Source of the DNA: Sordaria brevicollis
Taxonomy: Eukaryota; Ascomycota; Sordariomycetes; Sordariales; Sordariaceae
Direction of reading: 5' to 3'
DNA: 64,000 bases
NCBI GenBank assembly: GCA_033439795.1
Contig: JAUTDP010000002.1
Location: forward strand, 4,898,001-4,962,000
Each line of letters opens with the position of its first letter. Position 1 is the stretch's first letter. The notes beneath the pieces are model-generated. The model was not told the DNA's origin and made no database searches. It worked only from the letters and a program-made list of their open reading frames with translations. Positions 54,611-64,000 of this stretch are shown piece after piece. The position numbers and the translations under genes were made by a program.

Positions 54611-55446
54611 TGTTAGAGGTATGCTTTGCACAGGCTTCAATGGTTGCGTCGGTACAGGCAATGGACGATAGCAGCTGAATGTTTGAACGTGAAGTTGGAA
54701 TGTAGAAATGTCGTGGTGGCAGAAAAAGGCGAACAAAGACAAAGCGGCGCGGTAGAATATAAGTAAGGAGACAATGATCTTCCCCTGTTCTGATACCCAG
54801 CTCGCGAACGGGAAACGAAGAGAGGATCACGGCTCCGTCTTGCTTCAAGAACCAACGGGTCACAGCTCGCCTCGACCGGACGCTACCCGATCGTAAAAGC
54901 ATCGGGCCGTGTCAACGAACCTGTTGATCGGTATCCGAATGGTAAGAATAGGTGGACAAAGTTGTGCGAAGGATCCTGTGATGAAGCCGTTTGCCAATCC
55001 TTCCATGCAGACGACATGTTAGGCCATTGCCATTGGCCATAAACCCGCGTGGCGGATCGATTCGCAGGAAGTGCTCATGTAGCAAGCCGCCATCTGTGGA
55101 GATATCACTCAATATATGCCGCTTCCCCATAAATTGGTTGCCTTGAAAGGTTTGAGGTTTCCATATTCCTCCTGTTCATCGGCAGCTTCGCAAGTATTCT
55201 CATACACCGGTACCTGTGAGTCTGAACACATGAGAAGTGATCGGCCAGGAAGCGAGAAAGAAAACGTTGCAGCTATCTAACCCATCTTTGTGAGTCCCAT
55301 GGAGGCTCGGGCACGAAAGACCTTCTGTTTCATGGTGGCAGGCAACGGGTGGTCTCCTAGTTCAACAATGTGCTATTTTTGTGTTCTTGACTTCTGTCCC
55401 TGCTAATCTGTGAAGCCGGCATCATACTCCTTTGCGATTCTGGACG
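54611..55446. other. Intergenic spacer
   Basis: Promoter region of the 53,581-54,610 gene and the 3' flank of the HeLo-kinase gene. Short frames only; nothing else recognised. Confidence 0.5.
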
Positions 55447-57239
55447 CTAGAAGTCAAACATGGTCTCCGGATTGATAAGAAACCCATCCAAAGACATCAT
55501 ATTGTACCGTCCGCGCTCATCATCACCGATCGGCACTGGCTTCTGCTCATTGGCAAGACGGCTAGTAAATCCGGCGGACAGCAATAGTCCCAAAGCCCTT
55601 GCCAGCTTGATCGTTCGGAGCTGGTGTTCTGATAAGCCGCCAATTTCCCGTTTGAGCGTATCCCAAAAGACTTCCTGCAGAGCGTCGTAGTCATTGTACC
55701 GTGTCCACCCCTCGCGCAAATGAAGCTTCCCGGACAAGAATCGGAGCGAGTGGAGGTTGAGTCCGAACGGACACACTTCGGCTTCTGCCCAGTCAATGAC
55801 GCCGACGAGATGACAGGTGGCTTCGTCCACTAGAATGTTGCAGGTGCCAAAGTCCCGATGGAGGAGAACCATGGGCAAGGAGAAGATGTCGTCTAGTGCA
55901 TCGAAGCATCTGTGGATGATGGGCCGAAATCGAATGGGGAGAGAATTGTCCAGGAGTTCAAGGTCGGCAACGTACGTTTCCCGCAGTCTCCTGCGATACT
56001 CCAGACTGACTTGCTGAGGTGACTTCCACGAGAGAGCCATGAAGCTGCGAAAGAATGGGTTAGCATTACCAGCAGATTGAGGGCGATGGTTGAGACCTAC
56101 GATGCGACGTCTTCCATGAGAGTCTTCCTCCAGGCAAAGTTCTCTGGGGAGTTTTCCGGATGTCCATGGGCCAATATGAAATCCAGATGCGTCATTCCAC
56201 GCATGCGGGTCATCAAGTAGACGTAAAGTTGCTCCTTTCCTTTTTCCTCTTCGCCCAGTATGCCTTTGAACGACACCTCCGGCACGAGTGACCCGTAAAC
56301 CTCGGTCGCGAGAGAGGTTATTTCGGTTTTGAGTTCCAGTGATTTGAGGCGAAACTGGACGACGAATTCCAGGTCAGACCCCGCATAGATGGTGTAGCTG
56401 CACACGCCCTGGACCTCGACTGGGACGACATTGTCATGTCCGACGAGTTCCCTCGCTCTCGCGTCACATGCTTCGCGGGTTGCAGAAGTTTTGGTGAAGA
56501 AGGCATCGATCTCGGAATCGACGGAATAGTTCTTTGCCGCTGCGAGCGTGACGATCTTCTTTGCAGCTGCGTCTGCCAGAGCCGCGTCAATCCCTTTTGC
56601 TCTGTCACTGAGCAATGTCAGGCTTGCCTCGTCCTCCACATCTGCGACCATCATGTGAGCCAGCTTGCGACAGTCATCCTCGACACTGAAAGCCTTTTCC
56701 AGCTCGTCGATCAACTCGGTCAACTGGCCAACCATGGTTTCCAGAGTGTCCGTGTTGTATAACACACACCTCTTCCGCTGGATCAATTGTAGGACCTTTC
56801 CTTGTCTCCGTATAGCGACTGTCAGTCGATAATGCAGCACTTCTGCTTCGGGTGGGATATCTTCTTCATGGAGCACTTCCAAGGTCTTACTGTCCTCTAC
56901 AGCCAGCTCGTAACGCCTCGATGATCTTTGGGAGGATTCGAATAGTAGCATGATTTCCTCGAGGATCAGCCTCGCTATCCCGAGAGATTTGTCTGTAGTC
57001 GCCGCCGGATTGGTCGGCGCGCTAGGTTGCTGGAAACGTGTGTCCTTGAGGATATTGACAGCCTGTCCCCATCGCGCCAGACGCATGTTGACGATGTCCC
57101 ATCTGAGCAGGCACTTTTTGTGGTCATAGTCGAGCGCCAGATGGCGACCCAACCGGATGTGACCATGATAGGCCAGGCAGTGGTCGAAAAGATCGTAAAG
57201 GCTCAAGGAGCTGATGATGTTTTCAAACCAGTAGTCCAT
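55447..57239 (-). CDS. HeLo-domain / aminoglycoside-phosphotransferase fusion, 578 aa
   Basis: ATG at 57,239-57,237 (MDYWFENIIS). Exon 1 to 56,101 (GTAGGT); intron 56,100-56,045 with GCTAAC branch and CGCAG; exon 2 56,044-55,447. Residues ~10-190 match the HET-S/LopB (HeLo) pattern: DLFDHCLAYHGHIRLGRHLA, MRLARWGQAV, then LLFESSQRSSRRYE. HeLo is the membrane-attacking domain of HET-S and its relatives. A helical connector leads to a kinase-like fold (~300-578). It has a degenerate N-lobe, the catalytic LLHRDFGTCNILVD (HRD-N loop) and GVIDWAEAEVCPFG (metal-binding Asp). Fusion of a HeLo domain to an APH/fructosamine-kinase-like domain suggests regulated cell death or phosphorylation-linked control. 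It has no amyloid-like motif at its ends that I can see. Confidence 0.85.
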
Positions 57240-57935
57240 GGCGTATTGGCTGGTTGTGGTGAGGGTGAGAAAAGTAGAACACGGAAATCGAGAAGGAGAA
57301 ATGGCATTGGTTGGTGGTGAACGCGGGGTATGTACCTCTGCGTTACACAAAGCTGGCTCCCGCGATTGCCGGCGGCAACAGACCGTTTGCTTTTACGTAC
57401 CATTCACCGCGCCGTCCATCCAAACGAAGGCCCAATGACAGGCACTTCACGGCCACACAGCCGAGGTGTGGCTTGTCTCATTTGTCAGCAGGACCTTTCG
57501 GTATTGTTTACATTATCTGGGGCCCATGTTCGAAATGACTGGCGTTGCACCGTAACAAGGAACAGTGTTGGACAAATGCGTCCAATGACAGACCAGAAGA
57601 TTGTAGGTGCGGTGAAAGAGGACGAAACAGCTCGGAAGGCTCGATTGAAGGCTTGATGCTTCCCGCGGCAGAGGTTTGTCGTTGCCAAAGGCCGTTGACA
57701 GTGCCTTTCATTCGTGGACTGTCGACGCAAAGGTCCATCCAAACGCACTTTCCTTTGCTCCAGGATCTTCATGCCCTCGCGAGTTTCTTCTCGAGCCATT
57801 TTTCGGTCCTTCCTCCAACGCGTCACTGTTGGAAAGCCATCCTTTGGGCTGCCCTTTAGAGGTACTGGCCCTGCCCATTCACCGACACGCCATCCAGTGT
57901 ACGTTCTCCTGCTCAACTCTACCCACCCTCGGCCC
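57240..57935. other. Intergenic spacer
   Basis: Upstream region of the HeLo-kinase gene and 3' flank of the methyltransferase gene. Overlapping short frames without motifs. Confidence 0.5.
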
Positions 57936-58793
57936 TCAAACCTCCGGCTTCCTAACAATAACCTCCCCATTAACAATCCCCAAGTTCGCATCCTCCCGTC
58001 CCATCCACTCCCTCCACCCCCTAATCATCTCCTCCACCCCCTCCTCCGTCGTCAACGCCAACTCAATTCCCTTCTTCCTCATCTCCCCCGTCCTCAACCG
58101 CTCAATCATCGCCTCCCCCCACCACTTCCTGTCTTCCTCCTGACTATAACACCAAGTCCCAAACCCAGCCTCTACATCTTTGCGTTCAACTCCAGCATCC
58201 AAAACCCACGACACCAACTTCCTTCCTCCTTTATCCTGCCCCTTGTTCGCTAGCATGACGTTCACGATGAGGTCGTGGAAGGTAATAAGGGAGGGAAGTT
58301 CAGGCCAGAAACACCACATTTTCATATCCGACTCTCTTAGCGATAGGAGTCCGCCCGGTTTGCAAACGCGAAGCATTTCGCGGATCGCGGGGACCGGTGA
58401 GTCGAGGTGGCAGAGGACTTGATGGGCGTGGACCACGTCGAAGTGGCCATCGGGGGAGGGCAATTCGTAAACGGAGGCCTTTTGGAAGGAAATGTTGTCT
58501 GGGACGGATAAGCCCTGGGAAAGGGCGTGGTCTTTGGCACGCTCGAGGACGGAATCAGAGATATCGGTTGCTAGGACGTGGCCCGAGGGTAGGAGACGTT
58601 GGGCTAGGGAGGCGGAGATGGTTCCGGGGCCGCAGCCGATGTCGAGGAGTTTGAGGGAGGGGTTGGTGGTTAGTAGGGATGCGAGGTGCGGGAGGAGGTG
58701 CGGGGCGCTGTTGGATGCGGTGCGCCATTCGTGGTGTTTGATTTGGGAGGGGGCGTGGCCGATTGTGTAGGCGGTGTGCTGTTGAGATGTCAT
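57936..58793 (-). CDS. Class I SAM-dependent methyltransferase, 285 aa
   Basis: ATG at 58,793-58,791 (MTSQQHTAYT), no intron. The Rossmann motifs are typical: LLDIGCGPGTISASLA (motif I, ~49-64), VLATDISDSVL (motif II, acidic residue), FDVVHAHQVLCHL (motif IV) and EMLRVCKPGGLLSL (post-motif). This is the UbiE/Methyltransf_11 type common in fungal small-molecule methylation. It ends EVIVRKPEV. Substrate cannot be told from sequence. Its neighbours are not a biosynthetic cluster. Confidence 0.9.
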   Translation of the reverse strand: MTSQQHTAYTIGHAPSQIKHHEWRTASNSAPHLLPHLASLLTTNPSLKLLDIGCGPGTISASLAQRLLPSGHVLATDISDSVLERAKDHALSQGLSVPDNISFQKASVYELPSPDGHFDVVHAHQVLCHLDSPVPAIREMLRVCKPGGLLSLRESDMKMWCFWPELPSLITFHDLIVNVMLANKGQDKGGRKLVSWVLDAGVERKDVEAGFGTWCYSQEEDRKWWGEAMIERLRTGEMRKKGIELALTTEEGVEEMIRGWREWMGREDANLGIVNGEVIVRKPEV

Positions 58794-59425
58794 TTTGGTG
58801 GTTGATGTCTTGTTGCAGGTTAGGTATTGATGTCGGTGTTAGGTGAGTGATGTCTGAGTTTTGATGTTGATGTTGAGGTTCAGGTTGATGAGTTGAAGTT
58901 GCGCTTCGGAGATCGGATGAAACGTGATGTCACCAGTTGTTGCTAAAAATAGACCGCTCGGAAAGGTAGATCCGATCAACCCCACCCTCTTGCACATCAC
59001 CCCTTCTCTCCCGCCTATCTACAAGTCCGTACCACTCTACTGCATACCCTCGAGACTCAGTCGAGGGTAGAAAAGAATCACTAAAGACTCCGAAACTGCC
59101 AAACCAAGACGGAAAATCCCAGGTTTGCCGCTCAATTCCTCCAACACGCGGAACCTCTGGTACCATTCTCCCGCGTGTCCTGGTTTTCCCACGAGCAGGG
59201 ACATGCTCAAATCGAAACGATCCACCGTTTGCAAGACATGAAACAGCCTCCAAGCCCACTGGTCATCCTCGGAGCTGGGAGACGACCTCCTCACCTCCTT
59301 GCCTAGTGTGTCTGGCACTTTGCACACGTACTCGAGAACGATTCTCTCGGGGTGGTGACTCTCAACCCTTCCTGACCGTAACAGCCTTTCAAGAGTGGAG
59401 GGCGCCGGCGGGAAACTCCAGTGCC
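58794..59425. other. Intergenic spacer downstream of the HET gene
   Basis: A 131-codon minus-strand frame (59,432-59,037) lies here but begins without ATG and partly overlaps another frame. It could be a 3' UTR accident or a lost exon of the HET gene. The part next to 58,793 is the methyltransferase promoter (gatgttgatg repeats). Confidence 0.45.
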
Positions 59426-61804
59426 TCAGCACAAGTAAACCACCGTCTCCTCATCCCTACCCCTATCAACCGCCAACGGACCCCAGGTATTCTCCCACTT
59501 CCCGACCCGACGACAGTAGAACCGCCTGCTCTTCTTCCCTTCCATGTCCTCGACGAGCGCAGACGTCCCGGCATTCTCATTCTCGGCCATATCCACCTGA
59601 ACAACCATAAACCCAACTTGCAAAGCCCTTGTTCCACCCCTCGCAAGGTGATCAAGCACCAACAAACAGCACACCTCCTCTTTCAAATAGAAAAAGTCGT
59701 CATCATCCCACATCAGCACCAAGTCAATCCTTGGCATATCCTCCAACGTCCGTTTGTACGTCCTCATCGCCAAGATTCCCCCCTCTTCCGCACCGCAAAA
59801 GGCAACTTCGCACTTCCAGTTCGGAGGCTGAGCGGAACTATGAAACCACCAATCTTTGGGTGCCTCAGTAGCCGCCCACGACCATGTCGGTAAGCCCAAT
59901 TTCGTACTAGGTTGTGACTCGGGCAGCGATTTTCCCGCTAGCAGTTTCTTGTCCATCTGTTCGCGTGTTTGTTGTCGTTTGTTACTGTCCGTTGCGGAAG
60001 ACCAGCCGGGGTTGAACATCTCGGTGTTGAGAATGTTGCTGAAGCCCCAGAGGAGGTCAAACGGCCATAGTTCGCGCCAGGAGCCGCCGAAGGTGTATGT
60101 CCAGTTTTTGGATTCGGCTATGGCGGAGACCATACCGGCGAGAGCGATGAGGCGGTCGGAGGGGTAGGTTAGGGAGGTGGAGGTGTAGTAGGTTAGGAGG
60201 GTTGTCCAAGAGGCGGCTAGGGAGAGGACGTGTTTGCCGTCGTCCTCGTTGGCATTGTTCACGTCTACGCCAGTGGCTAGCGACATCGCAGGACGATGGT
60301 CGTGTACCAAATCTTGATACACGGACTTGGCGTTGGCGGTCCAGATGGATTGAGAAGCCTCGTTATCTTCGCTTTTCAAGACAGTTCCAAACGGACAACT
60401 TTCCGAGAGCGCATGTAGGCGACATTCCCAGTACAGCTCGTCGGCGCCGTAGTAGATGATGCGCGGCGAAAGCAAGCGCTCTTGGACTATCCAGCCTCGT
60501 GATAGAAGTGGGTTCTTTTGTTGAGCGCCCCATAGCATTTCGTCCACGCTGTGCTGGTACTGTTCGCGGATAGCGTAGAAGGACGCTCCTTCATCCGTGG
60601 TATTGGCGGTCTCGTCGTTTGGCTCGGTGCCGTTGGAACTTTCCGTTCTGTCATCCGATAAGGACAAAGGAGACGTGATAATGGGCGCATACACCTCCAG
60701 GGGATTGCTTCGCACCGAGAAGGCCGTATCGGGCGTGGTTCCTTGGCCTCCTTCCATTCCCATGCCCGAAGCAAAGATTGTCAAAAGGGAGTTACCATAT
60801 ACAGCAGCCATGGTCTGCGCCTCTCTGTTCCAATCCTCGGACGAGTCCTGCATGATGCAGAGCGAGTCAATCCAGATGTATCGGTAGCCTAGTTGCCGGG
60901 TGATACGCATGGCATCGAGGAATGTCCGAGCTAGACCTCCGATGGGGATTCCTTCGGGTTTCTGCCAGTCATCGATAGTCTTGGTGGTTAGCCTTAGAGA
61001 TGACCCGGTCAAGGCCCAAGAGTGACTGAGCGTCAGGTACGAGATTGTAGCCGGTGTTTGCGTAGCCGAGTCTGGGAGGAAGATCCGCGGTCGCAGAGGC
61101 CTGTCGTCTGGAGTCCCAACATCAACAAGCCTCGTCGGAAGTCTCTGGAAACTGGAACTTGAACCCTTGCACCCAGGATGATTATTGAGGCAGTCATCCA
61201 ACCAGTGTCGCACAAGACCATACGCCTCCGGCGAGTCAGTCGAGCAAGGCAACACAAACTTCTCCCCATCCGGCAGTTTTTGCGGTAGAATGGCCTTCCG
61301 TCCACCTCCACTCCCATCAGTCCTCTCAAGCTTGAACGTCGCCAAGGGAATCGTCTCCGAATTACCCTCAGGCTCTCCATCCCTTTCGGAGTCCGGTAAT
61401 GCAGCCCAATCGTCATCCCACTGGTCGCAAGACGTAGCGGAAAATGAGATGACGGGAATGTCCCTCCCGTCACCCTGAAACGCCAGCTGTCGACTGCATT
61501 CGATTGTGACTCTGTGGTCGTCGCTGGCGGTCGCAAAGTTGTCGTCGAGACGGACTTGGGTGCACAGATGGCAGCCGGCGGTCATTATCGAGTCTTCTAG
61601 CATCTGTTTGACATTCTTGCTGTGGAAGAACTTGTCGCTAGACCAATCGGGCTCGTCACCTGCTTGCCGAGGGTGCCAGAGTTTCTTGGATGTTGTAAGA
61701 GCGCGGGCACAGCGGTTGCATAGACGGTTGGGTTCCATGTTTTTGGGCTGTTGAGGTGAGCCATCGGCTTCAGATGAAGAGACTAGAAGAGGTTTGCCGT
61801 CCAT
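59426..61804 (-). CDS. HET-domain (heterokaryon incompatibility) protein, 792 aa
   Basis: Single exon from ATG 61,804-61,802 (MDGKPLLVSS) to a stop at 59,426. Residues ~28-85 have Cys pairs (CNRCAR, CHLC) in the usual pre-HET region. The HET core spans ~256-480: YLTLSHSWAL, TIDDW, IPIGGLARTFLDAMRITRQL, GYRYIWIDSLCIMQDSSEDW, REAQTMAAVYGNSLLTIFAS, then SRGWIVQERLLSPRIIYYG. Later comes the conserved YPSDRLIALAGM and a C-terminal LPTWSWAA motif. HET domains, related to TIR folds, mediate cell death after fusion of unlike strains. There is no NACHT or repeat domain, so this is the HET-only type. It lies about 8 kb from the NLR/PNP pair. Confidence 0.93.
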   Translation of the reverse strand: MDGKPLLVSSSEADGSPQQPKNMEPNRLCNRCARALTTSKKLWHPRQAGDEPDWSSDKFFHSKNVKQMLEDSIMTAGCHLCTQVRLDDNFATASDDHRVTIECSRQLAFQGDGRDIPVISFSATSCDQWDDDWAALPDSERDGEPEGNSETIPLATFKLERTDGSGGGRKAILPQKLPDGEKFVLPCSTDSPEAYGLVRHWLDDCLNNHPGCKGSSSSFQRLPTRLVDVGTPDDRPLRPRIFLPDSATQTPATISYLTLSHSWALTGSSLRLTTKTIDDWQKPEGIPIGGLARTFLDAMRITRQLGYRYIWIDSLCIMQDSSEDWNREAQTMAAVYGNSLLTIFASGMGMEGGQGTTPDTAFSVRSNPLEVYAPIITSPLSLSDDRTESSNGTEPNDETANTTDEGASFYAIREQYQHSVDEMLWGAQQKNPLLSRGWIVQERLLSPRIIYYGADELYWECRLHALSESCPFGTVLKSEDNEASQSIWTANAKSVYQDLVHDHRPAMSLATGVDVNNANEDDGKHVLSLAASWTTLLTYYTSTSLTYPSDRLIALAGMVSAIAESKNWTYTFGGSWRELWPFDLLWGFSNILNTEMFNPGWSSATDSNKRQQTREQMDKKLLAGKSLPESQPSTKLGLPTWSWAATEAPKDWWFHSSAQPPNWKCEVAFCGAEEGGILAMRTYKRTLEDMPRIDLVLMWDDDDFFYLKEEVCCLLVLDHLARGGTRALQVGFMVVQVDMAENENAGTSALVEDMEGKKSRRFYCRRVGKWENTWGPLAVDRGRDEETVVYLC

Positions 61805-62718
61805 TGTGGTAGTGACCGAGCTGGTATGTTGTCGCTTGTCTCGCAGGTCACCGGAATCCGGTGTCGTGGATCAGCGGTACTTATGGAGTAGTGAGGAAGT
61901 TAGGCAGCAATAAAGGATGCTCAGCCATCGTGAGAAACGAGGCCTCATAGCCGAGTGACCAATCGAGGGCCAAGCGCCCGAGACCCGTCAGGACATCCCT
62001 CCATCATCGCACTCATCCTCGGCGCCCGCGATGAATTGGAGCGTGGTTTCCCAAGGTAGGGCGGTATTTCCATTGGATGGCCATTGTTTACTTGGCCGGA
62101 AGAATGAAAGGGAAGACAGTTGGAGGCACAAACGATGGCAGGTGATGATGGAATCGATTGGTGTTGGAGGAAAAAGAGAGCGGGAGGGCATTCACATTTC
62201 CAGGCCTATGCCAATCCGTTGTTTTCTTGGTATGGTGGTGTTAGTGCACATAACAACTGACCGTAACTTTAGGGAGTTGGACTTGGCATAGTAAGGGCGG
62301 AGGGTGTAAGAAGGTTTGGGAAGAACGTAAAAGAATTAAATATCAGAACCGGAGATTTATGTATTTTACATTACACTTGGGTTTTGAAGCTCACCTTCGC
62401 GCAACTTATTTTCGCATTCGTTCCAGCTGAAAACTGTCTCCAGTTGTGTGCACTAACATCGCTGATGCCGAGAAAACCTCCAGGCGTTTGAGTGCGGGAC
62501 CGCTTCCTTGGCCCGATAAGCGCGATAAGCGCGATAAGATAAGCCAATAATTGTTGGCGTTGGTCGCAAGTCGCATGCGGGGCCAACCAACAGCCAACAT
62601 CCCGTCCTGTCTGCTCCCAGGTCATTCCCAGTTCTCAACCATAAATTGGCACCCAATCGACGATTCCCCCCCCCTCATAATTCCTCACGTCCACTCCTTT
62701 TCTTGACTGAATTTCACG
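61805..62718. other. Divergent promoter region between HET and SET genes
   Basis: Contains both upstream regions. Near 62,517-62,536 a short tandem (gcgataa ×3) occurs. No gene-like frame is convincing. Confidence 0.5.
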
Positions 62719-64000
62719 ATGGACAGCTGGCTGAGAGAATCCGGAGCTCTAGGCTTGGACAGCCTGGAGCTGGCCGACTTCCCAGATACCGGGCGCGGCG
62801 TCAAAACCACACGTTCCTTCAAGGAAGGGGAGAAGATTCTCACCATCCCAGCAAAGATTCTCTGGACCGTCAAGCATGCATACGCAGACCCTCTTCTTGG
62901 GCCAGCGCTGAAATCCGCGCAGCCGCCCTTGTCTGTGGAAGACACGTTGGCTATCTACCTTCTTTTTGTCAAATCCCGCGAGTCGGGATATGAAGGACAG
63001 CGAAGCCATGTAGCAGCGTTGCCCACGAGCTACTCGTCAAGCATTCTTTTCGAGGAGGATGAGCTGGAGGTTGCTGCTGGAACTTCACTTTACACCATCA
63101 CCAAACAGCTAGAGCAATCCATCGAAGACGATCACAGGTCATTACTCGTGCGCCTGTTTATCCAGTACCCAGATCTTTTCCCCTTGGACAAATTCGGCAT
63201 CGACGATGTAAGTTTTCATGCACATATTCATGTATGCATGCAAGATGTCCCAAAACCCTCGCTAACACGTGCGTTCCGCAGTACAAATGGGCCCTCTGCA
63301 CAGTCTGGAGTCGAGCAATGGACTTCGTCCTACCCAACGGTACCCCCGTTCGCCTTCTCGCTCCCTTTGCAGACATGCTAAACCACACCTCCTCCGTCAA
63401 GCAATGCCACGCCTACGACCCCTCGACCGGTAACCTCTCCGTTCTCGCAGGCAAAGATTACCAACCTGGCGACCAGGTATTTATCAACTACGGCCCCGTT
63501 TCCAACAGCCGTCTTTTGCGTCTCTACGGCTTTGTTATCCCGGGAAATCCCAACGACAGCTACGATCTCGTCCTTTCTACGCACCCGCAGGCCCCGTTTT
63601 ATGAGCAAAAGGAGAAGCTTTGGAAGATGGCTGGATTGGATTCCACTGCGACGATTCCTTTGACTCTTACCGATCCGTTGCCGAAAAAGGTTTTGAGGTA
63701 TCTCCGCATTCAGCGGTTGGATGCGCAGAATCTCGCTGTTGTGGCGCGTCAGGGAAGTGATGCTGCGGAGGAGAAAGTCAGCGATGAGAACGAGGTGGAG
63801 ATCCTGCGGTTTTTGGTGGAATCCTTCGAGTATCTTCTCAGTGGCTTCGGAACGCCGCTGGAGAAGCTGGAGGAACAGCTTGAGAAGGGTGTCTATCCTG
63901 CGGGAAGCAACGCATGGGCTGCGGCCCACGTCAGCATCGGCGAACAGAAGGTGTTGAGACTGGCGAAGAAGAGAGCGGAGGAGTTGCTATCGTTGGTGGA
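62719..64000 (+). CDS. SET-domain lysine methyltransferase (Rubisco-LSMT/SETD3-like), N-terminal 402 residues
   Basis: ATG at 62,719 (MDSWLRESGA). Exon 1 to 63,207 (GTAAGT); intron 63,208-63,281 with GCTAAC branch and CCGCAG acceptor; exon 2 is still open at the window end. The split SET domain is recognisable: GRGVKTTRSFKEGEKILTIP (start), a helical insert with SRESGYEGQRSHVAALPTSY, WALCTVWSRAMDF, then LLAPFADMLNHTSSVKQCHA (the NHS/NHT SAM-site motif), GDQVFINYGPVSNSRLLRLYG (catalytic Tyr). The following helical part is the Rubisco-LSMT substrate-binding domain. Family members methylate non-histone proteins such as ribosomal proteins or actin. Confidence 0.92.

Noticed and set aside
59037..59432. 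131-codon minus-strand frame after the HET gene
   Set aside because: Begins without ATG, no convincing splice from the HET frame, which ends naturally at 59,426.

Overview
The window looks like a chromosome segment of a filamentous ascomycete of the Sordariales, close to Neurospora or Sordaria. Genes carry short GT-AG introns (about 50-115 nt) with CTAAC/CTGAC-type branch sites. One 3.8 kb block is nearly stripped of CA and TG dinucleotides, the footprint of repeat-induced point mutation (RIP). Families present are fungal ones: NACHT-ankyrin NLR, HeLo, HET, wax synthase and SET. No rRNA, convincing tRNA or CRISPR array was found.

Layout. 1-1017: N-terminal half of a minus-strand gene running off the left edge. 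About 1-10.8 kb: gene-poor, with decayed genes and a 114-bp tandem repeat. 10.8-23.1 kb: lineage-specific genes. These include a P/S-rich coiled-coil protein, three diverged paralogues of an unnamed family (shared WME...PPxWY...WIKD motif) and a small membrane protein. 25.0-28.6 kb: two housekeeping genes, a membrane-anchored spermidine-synthase-like protein and an OPI3-type phospholipid methyltransferase. 29-33.5 kb: gene remnants and a secreted-protein gene. 33.9-42 kb: a tubby-like protein, a wax-synthase-type acyltransferase, a PIF/Harbinger-like MITE, a small Cys-rich secreted protein and a DEDDy exonuclease.

43.6-61.8 kb is the most interesting part: a self/non-self recognition and programmed-cell-death island. 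A NACHT-ankyrin NLR and a purine-nucleoside-phosphorylase (PNP)-domain gene are divergent neighbours. A nearly identical short Gly/Asn/Gln motif stands at the N-terminus of the NLR and, in another frame, at the C-terminal end of the PNP gene. This is the architecture of fungal amyloid-signalling NLR/effector pairs. Both partners are broken: the NLR by a 4.1 kb Mutator-like element whose core is heavily RIP-mutated while its inverted repeats are intact, and the PNP gene by a one-base frame slip that detaches the motif. Next come a conserved fungal protein, a HeLo-domain/aminoglycoside-phosphotransferase fusion, a SAM methyltransferase and a HET-domain protein. The window ends inside a SET-domain lysine methyltransferase gene.

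All splice sites were chosen by eye from consensus and frame continuity. Functional names rest on motif recognition without database searches.
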